Notes: generated by a model not told the origin, from the letters alone. A stretch of DNA of 64,000 nt from Letharia columbiana (GCF_014066305.1 NW_023501062.1:486501-550500), one strand, 5' to 3'. Positions 11,304-22,461 are shown, counted from the first letter of the stretch. Numbers and translations: made by a program.

Positions 11304-12452
11304 TTGAGGACAGGAAAGGGTCTGTGGGCGCTGGGCAGAGGAAAGCAGGATTAGTGGAATCTGTGGGGATTTCCAGCCTTTGATTCGAAGTTTGAAATTG
11401 GTTGTATTCTAGAAAAGCAAAAGTCAGAGATGCTTGTGTGGAAAAGGCTAGCATTCCAACCCTTCTAGACGGCATAATGAACTGCCAGGCAGTTTTCACA
11501 TGTTCTACGAGTACGGCATTTGGCTTTTATTAATGTTTTGTCTCTGTAATATTATCAGGAGTGTCCACTAGCCAAATACGGTTAGCTTGGGCTTCGTGAA
11601 CTGCTCTGAACTCACAGCAGAGAGACAGCTTACCTTGGATTGGCGTCGGTGTCGATGAGCACAAACAGGAAGCCTTACTCCCTTGCCCGCAGCTCTATAC
11701 AGGTTAGAGTCAGAGATTCGCCGTATGTTCATGACTGACGTACTAGTACCTACCTACGCCCAGCAGAATGTTGGAATGCTATTCTCCCAATCGCCTGTCT
11801 GACTCCACTTTCCACTGGACGTCGAGGATTGAACTCTGATCACAAACACTTGTCCCCGGCAGCCACTGCAGTCCTTCTCAAGTTGACCATGACGTCTTTG
11901 TTTTTCTTGACAGTTTTCTCGGTCCATCAGCCCACCTCGGTTGGGTTTGAAGCCTGCGGCGCTACACAGGACAAGCCTCAATCATGTCCAGCTTTCTCTC
12001 CATCATCCCCTGCGCCACTTGAGCTGTATACACATTCTTGACTACCTCGATTCTATCAACTGAATTTCACTCCCGTCAAGTGACTTTCACTCCTGGCAAA
12101 ATGGCTGTCCCTCCTGTCAGACGGCTTCCCCTCCTGTCAAATGGCTTGTGCCGTTGGCTGGTAACCTTCCTTTCCTTGACCGACGATCCGATTCTCCAAT
12201 GTTAAAATAAATCTTTACGCATTCCAGAGGGACATTGCGGCGTTCACAGGCTTATGCTTCTCCATTCACCATGATTATACCCTATCAGCACACTCTTGCT
12301 TCTCTATATATAGAGGGAGATCCTTCTCTTCCAATGGTTCCGTAAGCTTCTTCTCCAATATCTAGGCTTCAAGGTGACTTCGACCGCAAAGACAAATCGA
12401 CTCCCTTCTCGCCAAAGCTTCCTACATTAATTCCTCGTTCCAATCCGTTAAC
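11304..12452. other. Intergenic region with short tandem motif and TATA-like element
   Basis: This 1.15-kb region separates two Ser-rich genes on the same strand. About 12,061-12,160 holds four imperfect copies of a unit of roughly 20-25 nt resembling TCCCTCCTGTCAAATGGCT. A TATATATA box lies at about 12,305-12,312, some 140 bp before the next ATG, and is the likely core promoter of that gene. A 50-codon frame at 11,889-12,041 starts with a hydrophobic stretch but is too weak to call. Confidence 0.45.
12305..12312 (+). promoter_or_regulatory. TATA-like element upstream of Ser-rich wall protein gene
   Basis: An eight-base TATATATA lies 141 bp before the ATG at 12,453. A pyrimidine-rich leader between them is common in strongly expressed fungal genes. 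The assignment is by position and sequence only. Confidence 0.35.
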
Positions 12453-14764
12453 ATGAAGCTCAACTACCTCCTTGTCCTTGCTGGCGCGGCTGTTCCTGCT
12501 CTGGCGGCATCTGGCTCTTCATCAGGGTCGGCATCTGCCACGACTCCGTCTACTACCCCATCTAGTGCTGGCTCTTCTACCAAGCCGTCGACAAGTACAA
12601 GTACCTCGGCGGCCACTAACCGTCTAGTACCGCATCTAGTACCGCATCTAGGACCGCATCTAGTACCGCATCTAGTACACCATCCAGTGCTGTTTCCTCG
12701 TCGAAAGCATTGACAAGCTCCTCGGCGGCTCCCGTTACTTCCAGCCCTTCATTGACGAAAGCGTCTACCACAAGCTCTAGTTCTAGCAGCACTAGTGCCA
12801 GCTCCGGCGTCACCTGTCCCTCAGCTGCCGGTACAGTCTACGATAACTACGCCATCACTTGTGGTTATGCATCCACCCAAAGCAACGGCGAATCCTACAA
12901 TGTAGAAACAACCAGCAGCAGCCTTGAGGCTTGCGCGGCAATATGTGACAGTGAGATATTCTCGGATGGAAGTAAATGCACAGCGTTCACATGGGCTCCT
13001 GACAATAGCAACTACTGCAATTTGAAAAACTCAACAAACACGATCACCGCCACCTCCAGTTTTCCCCTCAGGGCTTTGGCTATCAGACAAGAGACTCAGT
13101 CTTCCAGCTCCTCGTCCTCTTCATCTACCGTGGGTCCAAGCTCCTCATCTACAAAAGCGTCTAGCAACTCTATGTCATCGACGAAAACAAGCTCGAGCTC
13201 TTCAGCACCCATTTTTTCTAGCTCATCTGTAATTTCTAGCAAGGTTTCAAGCTCCTCAGCATCAAGCTCCAGCGCGTCCCAGAGTAGCACATCCTCATCC
13301 GCTGCCGCCAACGTTGCAGTCAATGACAAAGCCGCTGTTCAGTCCGGCACATCTTCTGTCGTCATCCCATCATCGAGCTCCATCGTTGCCTCCTCAGCAG
13401 CCTCCAGTTCAATTAAAGCCGGCTCATCTTCAAGTGCTGCTCCCTCCAGCTCCAGCGTTGGCTCTGCAGCAGTCTCCAATACATCCAAGGCCGCCTCATC
13501 TTCAAGTATTACGCCCTCAAGCCCAAGTGTTGCCTCCTCGGCAGTGTCCAGCACAGCTAGGGCCGCCTCATCTCCAAGTGTTGCGCCCTCAAGCCAAAGT
13601 GTTGCCTCCTTGGCAGTGTCCAGCACAGCTAAGGCCGCCTCATCTCCAAGTATTACGCCCTCAAGCCCAAGTGTTGCCTCCTCGGCAGTGTCCAGCACAG
13701 CTAAGGCCAGCTCCTCAACTGTTGTCCCAAGTCTTGCCTCTTCGGTAGTGTCCAGCACAGCTAAGGCCAGCTCCTCAACTGTTGTCCCAAGTCTCGCCTC
13801 TTCGGTAGTGTCCAACACAGCCAAGGCCAGTTCCTCAATATTTGTCTCCTCAGCGGCATCCAGCACGGCCAAAGCTAGCTCTTCATCCTCGGTCGTCCTC
13901 AGCAGCACAGCTAAGGGCAGCTCAAATACTGCCCCAACATCAAGTATTGTCTCATCAGTGGCGGCCGGCAGCACAGCTAAGGCCAGCTCGTCTTCAACTA
14001 GTGCCGCAAATGTCCTCGTCAACAACAAACTCGCCGTTGCATCCAGCACAACCAGTGCTGCCTCAACACCGAGCGTTGCATCCTCAGCAGTATCAAGTGT
14101 TGCCTCTTCCGCGATCTCCAGCGCTGCTAAAGCAAGGTCCTCGTCAACTGCTGCCCAGAATTCAGCCACCAAGGCCAGCTCGAGCAGCGCTGCCTCGGCC
14201 TCTCTTAGCGTCTCGGGCACACCTAAGACCAGCTCAGCCTCAAGTGTTACCCCTACTTCAAGCACTAAGGCCAGCGCAAGCGTTGCAGCCTCCCGAGCCA
14301 GCTCCGCCTCGAATGTTGCCTCAAGTTTGAGCCAAAAAGCAAGCAGCGCTGCTTCTTCAGCTTCAAGCAGTGTCTATAGTAGAGCGACGGCGAGCTCTTC
14401 GGCTACTGCCACAACTTTAAGCACAAAGACCAGCGTCAGCACGACTAGCTCATCTTCTTCGGCTGCTGCCGCCGTGGTAGTCAGCAACAAAGTCGCTTCC
14501 GCAGCTTCTACTCTGGCCACTACCACAGCGCCTACTACTCAAAGCTCGGTATCTGGCTCAAGTACTTCAAGCTCCTCAACATCTTCTTCAACCAGTGCCA
14601 GCGCGTCTTCAACATCGAGCCAGTGCGCGGTACTTGACAGGAGGTACAACTACTACGAGAACAAGATCAAGACGCTACAAGCTGAGAACATTGCGATCCC
14701 TGCCTACTTGGCCGGATATGCCGCTGCTGCTATGGACGCCAAGGAGGCATTGGGCTGCTCTTGA
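12453..14764 (+). CDS. Ser/Ala-rich cell-wall-type protein with PAN-like Cys domain; apparent frameshift
   Basis: The ATG at 12,453 opens a clear signal peptide (MKLNYLLVLAGAAVPALA). A Ser/Thr-rich segment follows. At about 12,617-12,627 the reading frame must shift to continue into the long downstream frame that ends at 14,764. The shift lies at the first unit of a 12-nt tandem repeat (TCTAGTACCGCA-like, about 12,623-12,694), where the first unit is irregular. The main body starts with a six-Cys region (VTCPSAAGTVYDNYAITC, then C in ACAAIC and KCTAFTW, then NYCNLKN), which resembles a PAN/Apple-like carbohydrate- or protein-binding module. Then comes a Ser/Ala-rich stalk of roughly 500 residues. 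It holds 24-residue tandem units (near 13,490-13,700) and 20-residue units (near 13,700-13,830). A short C-terminal domain follows (QCAVLDRRYNYYENKIKTLQ, ending in GCS). No GPI signal is evident. A cryptic intron with a poor donor could also explain the shift. Confidence 0.72.
12623..12694 (+). repeat. 12-nt minisatellite in Ser-rich gene
   Basis: About six head-to-tail copies of a TCTAGTACCGCA-type unit encode S-S-T-A in the frame of the downstream domain. Later copies diverge (ACACCA, TCCAGTGC). Because the unit is a multiple of three, copy-number change would keep frame. The irregular first unit is where the gene loses frame. Confidence 0.7.
13480..13840 (+). repeat. 72-bp and 60-bp coding tandem repeats in the Ser/Ala-rich stalk
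   Basis: The units are nearly identical at DNA level. Three 24-residue units contain SSPSV/I-x-PSS-x-SVAS and end in STA(K/R). They pass into 20-residue units with ASSSTVVPSLASSVV ending in STAK. They lengthen the stalk and are prone to copy-number change between strains. Confidence 0.75.
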
Positions 14765-15118
14765 TCGAGTATTCCAACACGAGGGTATCTCCAAAGTGAT
14801 CTACGAAAAGCGATATCTCATAGTTGCATCTAATACGTAATTATAATCGAGAAAATTCTGAGTCGTCCATTCTTGTTGTTAGTCCTCTGATCACAGCCCA
14901 CCTGCAGCTCAAGTATCTCCACTGCTTTAAACCCATATTTTGCCTAAAAGGTGCGAGATGTAGCGAAGCAGCTTGCCCCTGATGTGTAGAAACCCTAAGC
15001 GCGTCACTAGCGCCGATCCTAACACATCACGTAAGGTACTTTTGACGTCTTCCCAACCATGACACTTAACTCGTAACAGTCTCTGTTACAACATAGAATA
15101 CTCCCACCTCCACCAATC
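14765..15118. other. Intergenic region, no gene seen
   Basis: These 354 bp hold the 3' end of the Ser-rich gene and the promoter of the Mei5-like gene. I see no distinct element. Confidence 0.4.
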
Positions 15119-15832
15119 ATGTCGCCCGTCCAGCCCTCGAAACGCCGTCGCCTCAACACCGCCACAAACACCCTCTCCCAACCCTTCAAATCCCCCTTCA
15201 AAACGCCCTCGAAGTCAATCCCACCCGCCGCCGCCGCCTCCTCCCCCCCAACCAAGGACCCACCTCCCCACCCCGACGCCCATCCAACCACAGTACCCAC
15301 CTCCTCCCCCCCACCACCACTTCCCCCGCCCGCATCCAAACCAACCACAACCCCAAACCCAACCACAACCACCCCACGCCCACGCCCACACGCCCCCTCC
15401 CCCCTCGCCCCCCTCCAAACCCACCACGCCCGCCTCCGCGCCCGCCTCCTCGCCGCCCGCGCCGCCCTCGAGACCGCCGCCCAGGCCCTCCGCATCGAAC
15501 GGCACCCGGCCCGCGAGGCGGAGCTGGAAGCCCTGATCGGCCGGTGGAGGGGCTGGAGCCGGGAGGCGGCCGAGGTGGTGTTCGGGGTCGCGAAGGAGAG
15601 GGCGGGGTTGGGGGGGGGGGGGGGGGGGGGGTGGGATGGGGGGATGGGGGGGGGGAGGGGGAGGGGGGGGGGATGGGTGGGGGGGGGGTGAAGAGGGTGG
15701 GGGGATGGGGATGGGGATGGGGATGGGGAGGAAGGGGGAGGGGGCTATACGATGGATGTGATGCTCAGGAGTTTGAATGTCGAGCTGGCGGTCGTGGGGT
15801 TCGATGAGGTGGGGCAGAGGTGGGTTGGTTGA
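15119..15832 (+). CDS. mei5: Mei5/Dds20 (Sfr1)-like DNA recombination protein, interrupted by in-frame TGA beside a poly-G tract
   Basis: The N-terminus (SKRRRLNTATNTLSQPFKSP, then FKTPSKS) is the typical start of fungal Mei5/Dds20 proteins. A Pro-rich linker follows, then a charged helix (LRARLLAARAALETAAQALR, then EAELEALIGRWRGWSREAAE) matching the family coiled coil. The expected conserved end, YTMDVMLRSLNVELAVVGFD ending with GQRWVG, is present at about 15,749-15,829 in the same frame, with a stop at 15,830-15,832. Between them lies a G-rich stretch that includes 22 consecutive Gs (15,610-15,631) and an in-frame TGA at 15,689-15,691. Mei5/Sfr1 pairs with Swi5/Sae3 to help load Rad51/Dmc1 during recombination. 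Either the tract is misassembled or contains compensating length errors, a G-rich intron is present, or the gene is truncated. Identification rests on both termini. Confidence 0.75.
15610..15631 (+). repeat. 22-base guanine homopolymer within the Mei5-like gene
   Basis: There are twenty-two uninterrupted Gs, and more G-runs continue to about 15,740. A tract of this kind can form G-quadruplex structures and is a classic site of length errors in replication and in sequencing. It lies directly before the in-frame TGA of the gene. Confidence 0.9.
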
Positions 15833-16020
15833 TTTGATGGGGGTACGGGCTGGCGATTGGGTCTTGTCTGGCTGGGGCATGTGGAAATCTGGCTGCGGCA
15901 ATCGGATCGCATCTGGCTTCTTCTTTTACGGAGATGGGAACCCCGATTGCGATGCTGGGATCTCCAATCTCTACACTAGGTGGGGGTTTGGGATTGCGTC
16001 GGCGATGGCGAATTTGGCTT

Positions 16021-16720
16021 TGAGCGGAGCAGAGCAGAGCAGAGCAGAGTAGAGATACCCCATTTTGCGATGCTTTGTATGGAATCACAGAGAGAAGAAG
16101 AAGAACGATCATAGAAGAAGGAGACGCTGCTATGTTACTACTCTGAGAGACTTAAAAATAATATAGTATAAATACTTACGCCTTTTCGGTGATTTACACG
16201 GCTAAGAGGGTATAGAGATATCTCATCTTACGATACTTTGTATAAAATTATTAAGAGAAGTAGAAGAAGAAGAATTATAGAAGAAGGAGACGCTACTATA
16301 TTACTACTCTAAGAGACTCGAATATAATATAATATAAATGCTTAACGCCTTTTCGGTGATTTACACGTCTAAGAGGGTATAGAGATATTCTATTTTACGA
16401 TGCTTTGTATGGAATTACTGAGAGAAGAAGAAGAAGAAGAAGAAGAAGAAGGATCATAGAAGGAGGAGACGCTGCTATATTACTACTCTAAGAGACTTAA
16501 AGATAATATAATATAAATACTTAACGTCTTTTCGGTGATTTACACGTTTAAGAGGGTACAGAGATATTTTATTTTGCGATGCTTTGTATGGAATCACAGA
16601 GAGAAGAAGAAGAACGATCATAGAAGAAGGAGACGCTGCTATGTTACTACTCTGAGAGACTCGAAAATGGTATGGTACAAATGCTTGACGCCTTTTCGGT
16701 GATTTACACGTCCAAGAGGG
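16021..16720. repeat. Tandem array of about 165-180-bp units, inner copies RIP-like mutated
   Basis: After a short GAGCA microsatellite (16,021-16,050) there are four units, starting near 16,048, 16,205, 16,372 and 16,551, with a fifth start at 16,715. Each contains the ordered landmarks AGAGGGTA, CGATGCTTTGTATGGAAT, a GAA-rich stretch, GAGACGCTGCTATGTTACTA and CTTTTCGGTGATTTACAC. The spacings are 167, 179 and 164 bp; the long unit has an expanded GAA run (about 16,425-16,452). Copies one and four keep TG and CA steps where copies two and three show TA. No coding frame is conserved through the array, so this is a non-coding satellite-like block between genes. Confidence 0.85.
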
Positions 16721-16773
16721 TAGACAACGCCGACACCAACGCCGACGCTATGTTATGCTATGCTGTGCTGAGG

Positions 16774-19501
16774 CTAATGCCCAACACCACCGGCAACCCA
16801 CCGTCTGAAGTTCGGATCGTCAGGCGGGGGAAAGAACCCCCCGTCCGCCTGCTGGCCGGGTAATCGCTCTTCGGGCGGAATGCCATTCTCGGGCCGCACC
16901 GGGTCGTTGCCCCGTTGCGTCTCCATTTCTCGCCTGTGGTTCGTCTGCCTTTGCTGTCGGTAATATACAAGAAAGGCCAGTGCGGCGGCTAAGCCGACGA
17001 TGATCAGACTCTCGAGGATGCTGTCGTCGATCTCGGCGTAGTAGTCGTCGTCCCCGCCGGGCATGCCTTCGGGAAGGGGTTCGTCGTAATCGTCGTCCGC
17101 GCCGTGGTAGTAGGGATGGGGTTCTTCGAGGAAGTTGGAGATCCATTCGCTGAGGGACCATTCCTTCTTAGGTTCTGCATCGCGTCAGGGTCTAAGGTCC
17201 ACGTAATTAATAGCTTTTTGGATTTGGCTTACCTGGCTCAGACTGGATCGACTTGACCTTGCCATTCGTGATGGTGTTCCAGAAGCTCCGCATCCGTAGC
17301 TTCGTCAGGCTTAGCTTGACGGGTAGATATGACTCCTGGTTCGTTTCCAGAGCCTGATCATAGAATCTCTTCGCTAGGTGGAAGTCCTGCTCCACGCCCA
17401 GGCCATTTTCGTGAATCCAGCCAAGGTTCCAAAGAGCCTGGGCGCTCTGGTGGGTCTCGGCAGCTGTCTGATAACAAGTGGCCGCTTTTTCCATATCTGC
17501 TTCGATGCCATACCCGTCCAGATAATAGTCGCCCATCTTGACCATTGAATCAATATTTGACTGCTTTGCTGAACGAGTCCAGTAAATCAGAGCCAAGGCC
17601 GCATTTCGAAGCAAAGACGACCTTCGTCTTTTCCACGGGATCAGCGAGTCTAAGGATAGGATTGACTTGTATTCATCCAAAAGATAAGCGACATTGGCTT
17701 GTGCAGACTCGTAGCCTTGTTCGGCGGCCATCATGTAGATGATCAAAGCTGACTCGGTGTCGCCCTCATCGTAGGCTCGGTTAGCTTCATCGAAAGAAGA
17801 GTGGATGTCTTCAACTTTCTCTGCGACCATTTTATAGTACGCTGTTGCCATACCGCAGGATCTTTCTCGGCCAATTCCGTTGTTATTGATTTCAGCTAGA
17901 TGGTAGAAGGCCTCTATGTGCCCATGTCGAGCCGCCAGATCGAAGAAGCGTGAGGCAGTATTGATGTCGCCCTGATCGAGGAAGAGTTGCCCCATGTTGA
18001 CTTGGGCAGACGCAAAGTCTTGGTTGGCAGCCTCTTTGAAATAGTCCGAGGCGAGCACAGGGTCCTTCTTTACTCCCAGACCGTGGAGATGCATGAGACC
18101 CATCTCGTATTGACACAATGCATCACCATTGGCAACCCCGCGTCTGAACCAAGTCAAGGCTTTCTCGTAGCTCTGTTCCATGCCTTCCCCACGCAAGAAC
18201 ATGCGCCCAATGTAGCCTGCTGCTTTTGAAGCAATCTTAGCGACGCTTTGATCTTCATCACGAATTGAGCCATCTTTTTGCCAGTACTTGCGTGCCACAA
18301 TCATAAAGTACGCCTTTGCAGTCTTGAGATTTCTCTTCATTGTTCGAGATCCTTCGTAGTGCAATCGGCCCAGACTGAAGGTGGCTTTCAAGTCACCTTT
18401 TCTTGACATTAGGTCCAAGTACTCCAGCACATCATCAAAGTCCGCATGTGCATCTGAATTTGGCCCAGCTTTGTTGGCGTACACTCCGGAGCTGACCACA
18501 CTGGCGCCTTCTCCATACACGCCTCCATCTTCATCTGCAATCTTGTAGGAGTCTTTTTGCAGTAACATTCCACCGGGAGGACCGGACCTCGAGTACGCAA
18601 TGGCCTTGTCTGCCACTTTCTTGTACCAATACGCTGCTTCGTTGCAATTCCTCGGAGCCCCAACCCCTGTATGGTGCCGATAAGCCGTCGTCATCTGCGC
18701 CCTGGTGCTGTCGCCCATCGCGGCAAATGTATGATACGTCAAAGCTCTCGCCTGATCCCGTTCGACAGCTCCTCCGATTCCAGTGGCATACATGAGCCCG
18801 ACCATATGCTGTGCTGAACTATTACCATTCAGCGACGCCAGCTCATGGTATCTCCGGAAGGCTTCCTTGTGATTTCGAGGGTGCGTGTAATTCCCGAAGA
18901 AGCTCATCTCGGCCAATAAGAAGATTGCATCCGGCTCTTTCTCCACCGCAGCGCTCTCCAAAAGCCTCACCGCTTGCGCCAGGGGTTTGCTGAGAGCCGA
19001 ATTTTCGGGCTGTGGGCTGAGGTAGTCTTCTTCTGGTGGTCCATTCATGAAAAGCAGTACAAATGCCTGCTTTGCGTAGTAAAAAGTTGTTCCGACCAGG
19101 CCGGATGTCTTATCAAAGCTCGTGAACCGAGTTCGAGATGGTTGAAGGGGCTGGAGTATTCGGAGGGCTTCTTGAACGGCAGACGTTGCTACACGAGGAA
19201 TCAGCTTCCATCGAGACAAGTATGAGCGCTCTCCGTACCCCGACTTTGTCTACCATCTTCGGCGCTCGCCTGCTGCCATCGGGATACAGCTTCGGGGCTG
19301 TCGTGTGCCTTGAGGGCAGACTTCCCTCCCGCTGTTTGCTCTTTGACTAGGTTGCTGTCGGGGTCGCTGAGGACCTCGGCATGTGTCGTAATGAAGAAGA
19401 CCCATACTGATACTGCAGTGAGCACATTAAAGTCAGTATGGGACAAGAGCTGCGGATTGAGAGGACGTACAGCATATGAAGCGCAGCCAACGATTATGCA
19501 T
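16774..19501 (-). CDS. HRD3: HRD3 (SEL1L homologue), ER-associated degradation subunit
   Basis: There are four exons: 19501-19471, 19412-19239, 19188-17233 and 17174-16774. The introns are 58 nt (GTACGT donor, CTGAC branch, TGCAG acceptor), 50 nt (GTACGG donor, GTGTAG acceptor) and 58 nt (GTAAGC donor, CTGAC branch, TGCAG acceptor), giving 853 residues. The first exon supplies the ATG and a signal peptide (MHNRWLRFICLSVWVFFITT). The lumenal part is a chain of Sel1-type repeats, for example AQHMVGLMYATGIGG, CQYEMGLMHLHGLGVKKDP and ALWNLGWIHENGLGVEQD. After an acidic segment (DDDYDEPLPEG), one transmembrane helix (LESLIIVGLAAALAFLVYY) leads to a short basic cytosolic tail. Hrd3 is the substrate-recruiting partner of the Hrd1 ubiquitin ligase in the ER membrane. 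Length and domain order match fungal Hrd3, and all splices keep frame. Confidence 0.94.
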
Positions 19502-19977
19502 GGCTCCTTACTTCCAGAGGGAGCACTGAGGCTTAATTAATGACACAGACAGAGCTCATCGACGCACTCGTATTGCGGTAGATGCTACCGCCAGATCATG
19601 CTAGACGGCAACCACGATGATGCCAGCTATCCTATTTTGCTTCGCCGGCTCGGTATGCCAACACTTTTCGGCGGTAGCGCCACCCGCGCGCTTACCTGCA
19701 ACTGACCCGCCGCAACCGCCAATGAGATGCTAATGACATACAGCCATCTTCCTGCCTCTTAAGCTTCAATGCCACCTCCTCGCCTATGAAACCTGTAAAA
19801 CTGGCTTGTCTGCTGAAGTAGTAGAGGCACCAGGAGATAATATTACCATCAGTGGCGCCGTCTGAAGGGTTAGATACCTTACTGCAGAATGAAAGCTTGG
19901 ATATTTACCTGCTGCATCGAGCAAGCTGTCACAGATCGAACCCTTCAACCGCTCAATTCATTTCAGCTTCCGGCCCT
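19502..19977. promoter_or_regulatory. HRD3 upstream region and 3' flank of Clr5 gene
   Basis: These 476 bp separate the 3' end of the Clr5-domain gene from the HRD3 start on the same strand, so they should carry the HRD3 promoter. I see no clear unfolded-protein-response element, though I could not search systematically. Confidence 0.4.
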
Positions 19978-21998
19978 TTACAGAAACTCAACTACAAAAG
20001 TAACCTTGCCCCCACCCTTCACAAACCCCAAATAAGCTTCCAACTCATCGTCCTCATCAATCCCCCACCCACTGTCTCCCTCTGCCACGCCCTCAATCTT
20101 CCCCACTCTTGCCTTCCCCTGTAACCCGGACCCATTGAGAGCCAATGCGCGAAGACCGTTCACTGTGTAAGGTGCTTGCAGCACACCCAGCCAGACTTTG
20201 GGGGCCGAGCTGAGGTATTTGAGCTGCGAGGTGGAGGAGGGCCGGAAAAAGACTCGGACTGGAGGGTCGTTCTCAAGTTGAGCATGATTGCTGCTGAGAT
20301 TTTGAGGGATGGAGCCGGCGGCTTCGAGGAGAGTAGGGTCAATTTGCATGCCGGTAAAGTCAGTGAAGTCGTTATATGGAGCGTGGGCGAGAGCTTGGGA
20401 TGCGAAGGCTGTCATGTCATTTGCGGACGATGAGGCCGGGTTGATGCCGTTTACAGGATGATTGGATAAAGCACCGGAGAGGAATGCTTGCACGGGAGAA
20501 TCTGCTGCTTGGTCGGCTGGATTGATAGCGGGTGGTGGATTGGTCTTCTTCGCAGGAGTGGTGGAAGTGGAAGGTGGAGGTGGTCCCCTTCCTGGAAACG
20601 ACGTTGCTGAAGTTTTGGCCAATCGCGTCGGATCTTTCTTTGTCTGAAAATCACGATGACGCTTCTGCACATCACTGGCAATAGACTCGAGAGACCTCAG
20701 CTTTGCCGGCAGATCCGGGTCTGCATCTCCACCCGCAATGATCTGCTGGAGCCTGGGCGATTCGGCTATCCACTTATCTTTGAGCGCATCCCAGTGCTCC
20801 TTGGGCACTTCAAGCTTGCTGACAAAGTGATCGCCCTTGAGGATGGCGTCAAATGCAGATCGAATATCCCTTCCTTCTTGCGGCGTAACGCCTAGTATGT
20901 TCTTTGCATCAGTGATGGTGATTCGGGTGCCGACTGTACGAATTTTCTTCGTCACATCCATGCATATCAGATCTAACGCCATGGGTTTTTGTGTCAGGTT
21001 TAGATCCGCGGCATCCGTTCCCCAAAAAATAGGCTGCAAGTGTTCGAACTGGCTGATGAGCTGCTCCTTGACAGTCTTCCACGTCTCCGTGCCACAGAGA
21101 GTCTTCTTGATAACATTGTTGCTTCGGCAGATATCCTCAAAGATATTCCGCATTTCATGATACAGATTCCTGTCGAGTCCCAATTCAATCTTGCTCTCCT
21201 CCATAGTCAGCTCTGACGGATATCGAGGAGGTTGTACAGGGTCTGGCGGTAGACCAGACCATACCTTCGTACGACGACGTCGAGTCCCGGCTTTGAGACG
21301 CTCCTGGCTTTCTGCTAGTAGTCTGGCTTGCCGTGCTTCGCGTTTCGCAATGACTTCGGGTGGCAGAATTGGTCCTGGAGACGGCGTTCGAGGCGGCTCT
21401 TCCGGAGACGCAGCAGGCTCGTCTTGCCCATTCCGATCAGCCAACTCCCCCAACGCATCTCTCTTGCGCTTCTGCCTCCTTTCACTTCCGTTCCCGTTCC
21501 GGTTGGGTTCTCGTAGCAGTAGATTGTGGTCCTTTCGGAGCTTGGTGAGCTCGCGCTCTTTGACATCCCATCCCTCACCGCGTAGGATCGCCAGCATCTG
21601 CTTGTTCGACGTGTTGACCTCCCATAGCTCGCGAATCCTGGCAGCCAGATCCTCACCTCGATGGGCAGGGTGGTGTTTGGCTGGAAAGCCCCATTCTTTG
21701 AAGCGGCATTGAAAGGCTCGTTTGCTGTGGCAGCTATCAGCATCAGCCTCGAGCTCGGATAAACATCGCTCTTCTGAGCCCTGCAAAGCACGCAGTACGG
21801 CTCGAGGATTCAATGAAGGGAGTAGCGAGAGGTTGCCGGACGATCTTGAGTCGATGGTCGATATGGTCGACTGTACAGCACTCACCTGGGATTGAAACCC
21901 TGCTCGCGGTAGAACGCTTGTATCTCTTCCAACCCTTTGTTCTCAGAGATATACATATTGAAGCAGGTATCTCTCTTTCCCTCCCAGTCGTACACCAT
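19978..21998 (-). CDS. Clr5-domain protein
   Basis: Exon 1 is 21998-21886 (ATG in AAGATGG context) and exon 2 is 21724-19978. They are joined across a 161-nt intron (GTGAGT donor, CCACAG acceptor, phase 2), giving 619 residues. The splice unites YDWEGKRDTCFNMYISENKG with KRAFQCRFKEWGFPAKHH, rebuilding the N-terminal Clr5 domain, a short helical module found in many Pezizomycotina proteins. Downstream are a second charged region (ARIRELWEVNTSNKQMLAIL), basic stretches (RRQKRKRD and RRRRTK) that may be nuclear-localising, and a helical central part (LGVTPQEGRDIRSAFDAILK). A Pro/Ser linker and an acidic Gly-rich C-terminus follow. The domain is named after fission-yeast Clr5, a silencing factor, but most carriers are uncharacterised. 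A nuclear role is inferred, not shown. Confidence 0.85.
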
Positions 21999-22461
21999 CT
22001 TGCCAACTGCTGTATCTCCCGAATGTGGTGGTGTTACGAAAACTGTATGGAGTGTGGATATGGCGAACGTACTCGGGATAGCGCCAAGCCTTGGCAAGAT
22101 ATAGGTCTTGGCAATTGGCAACAAATGTTGAGGAAGCCAGGTGAGTACTTTATTTTACCTCGAGCAGTCTATGATTGATTGTAGCCAAAATGCCTGGAAA
22201 CTACTCTTTATTTGTGAACTCAATATGTAGAACGGTGGTTCAGGTATGAACCTGAAAATTCGGTAATCAAGCAATGACCTGCACTGACTTCAAGATCTCA
22301 ACTGCTTGAACCTCTATAAAACATGAATCATGACGAACTTGGTATCATATGCGGTGACCGCTGTGCCTTGATCCAACGCCGCCGCTAGAATAGAGTAGAA
22401 AGCCCCTTGCACCAAACGCATTCCATGCTCATCACAATTACTCCCTGAGCGAAGAGTCCTA
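21999..22461. other. Upstream region of Clr5 gene; no other gene seen
   Basis: These 463 bp lie between two minus-strand genes and should hold the Clr5 gene promoter and the 3' UTR of the gene to the right. I see no notable element. Confidence 0.4.

Noticed and set aside
11889..12041. Possible 50-residue secreted peptide (MTSLFFLTVFSV start)
   Set aside because: It has only a short hydrophobic start and two Cys. Frames like this occur by chance in GC-balanced intergenic DNA.
13339..14265. 308-codon minus-strand frame rich in Leu, Glu and Ala
   Set aside because: It is the antisense shadow of the Ser/Ala-rich repeat gene: AGC/TCC/GCC codons read backwards give open Leu/Glu/Ala frames.
15215..15901. 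228-codon minus-strand Pro/Gly-rich frame
   Set aside because: It is the antisense of the G-rich Mei5-like gene, whose sense frame carries recognisable family termini.
16048..16720. CRISPR-like regularly spaced repeats
   Set aside because: The host is a eukaryote, and the units are contiguous tandem copies of about 165 bp without unique spacers.
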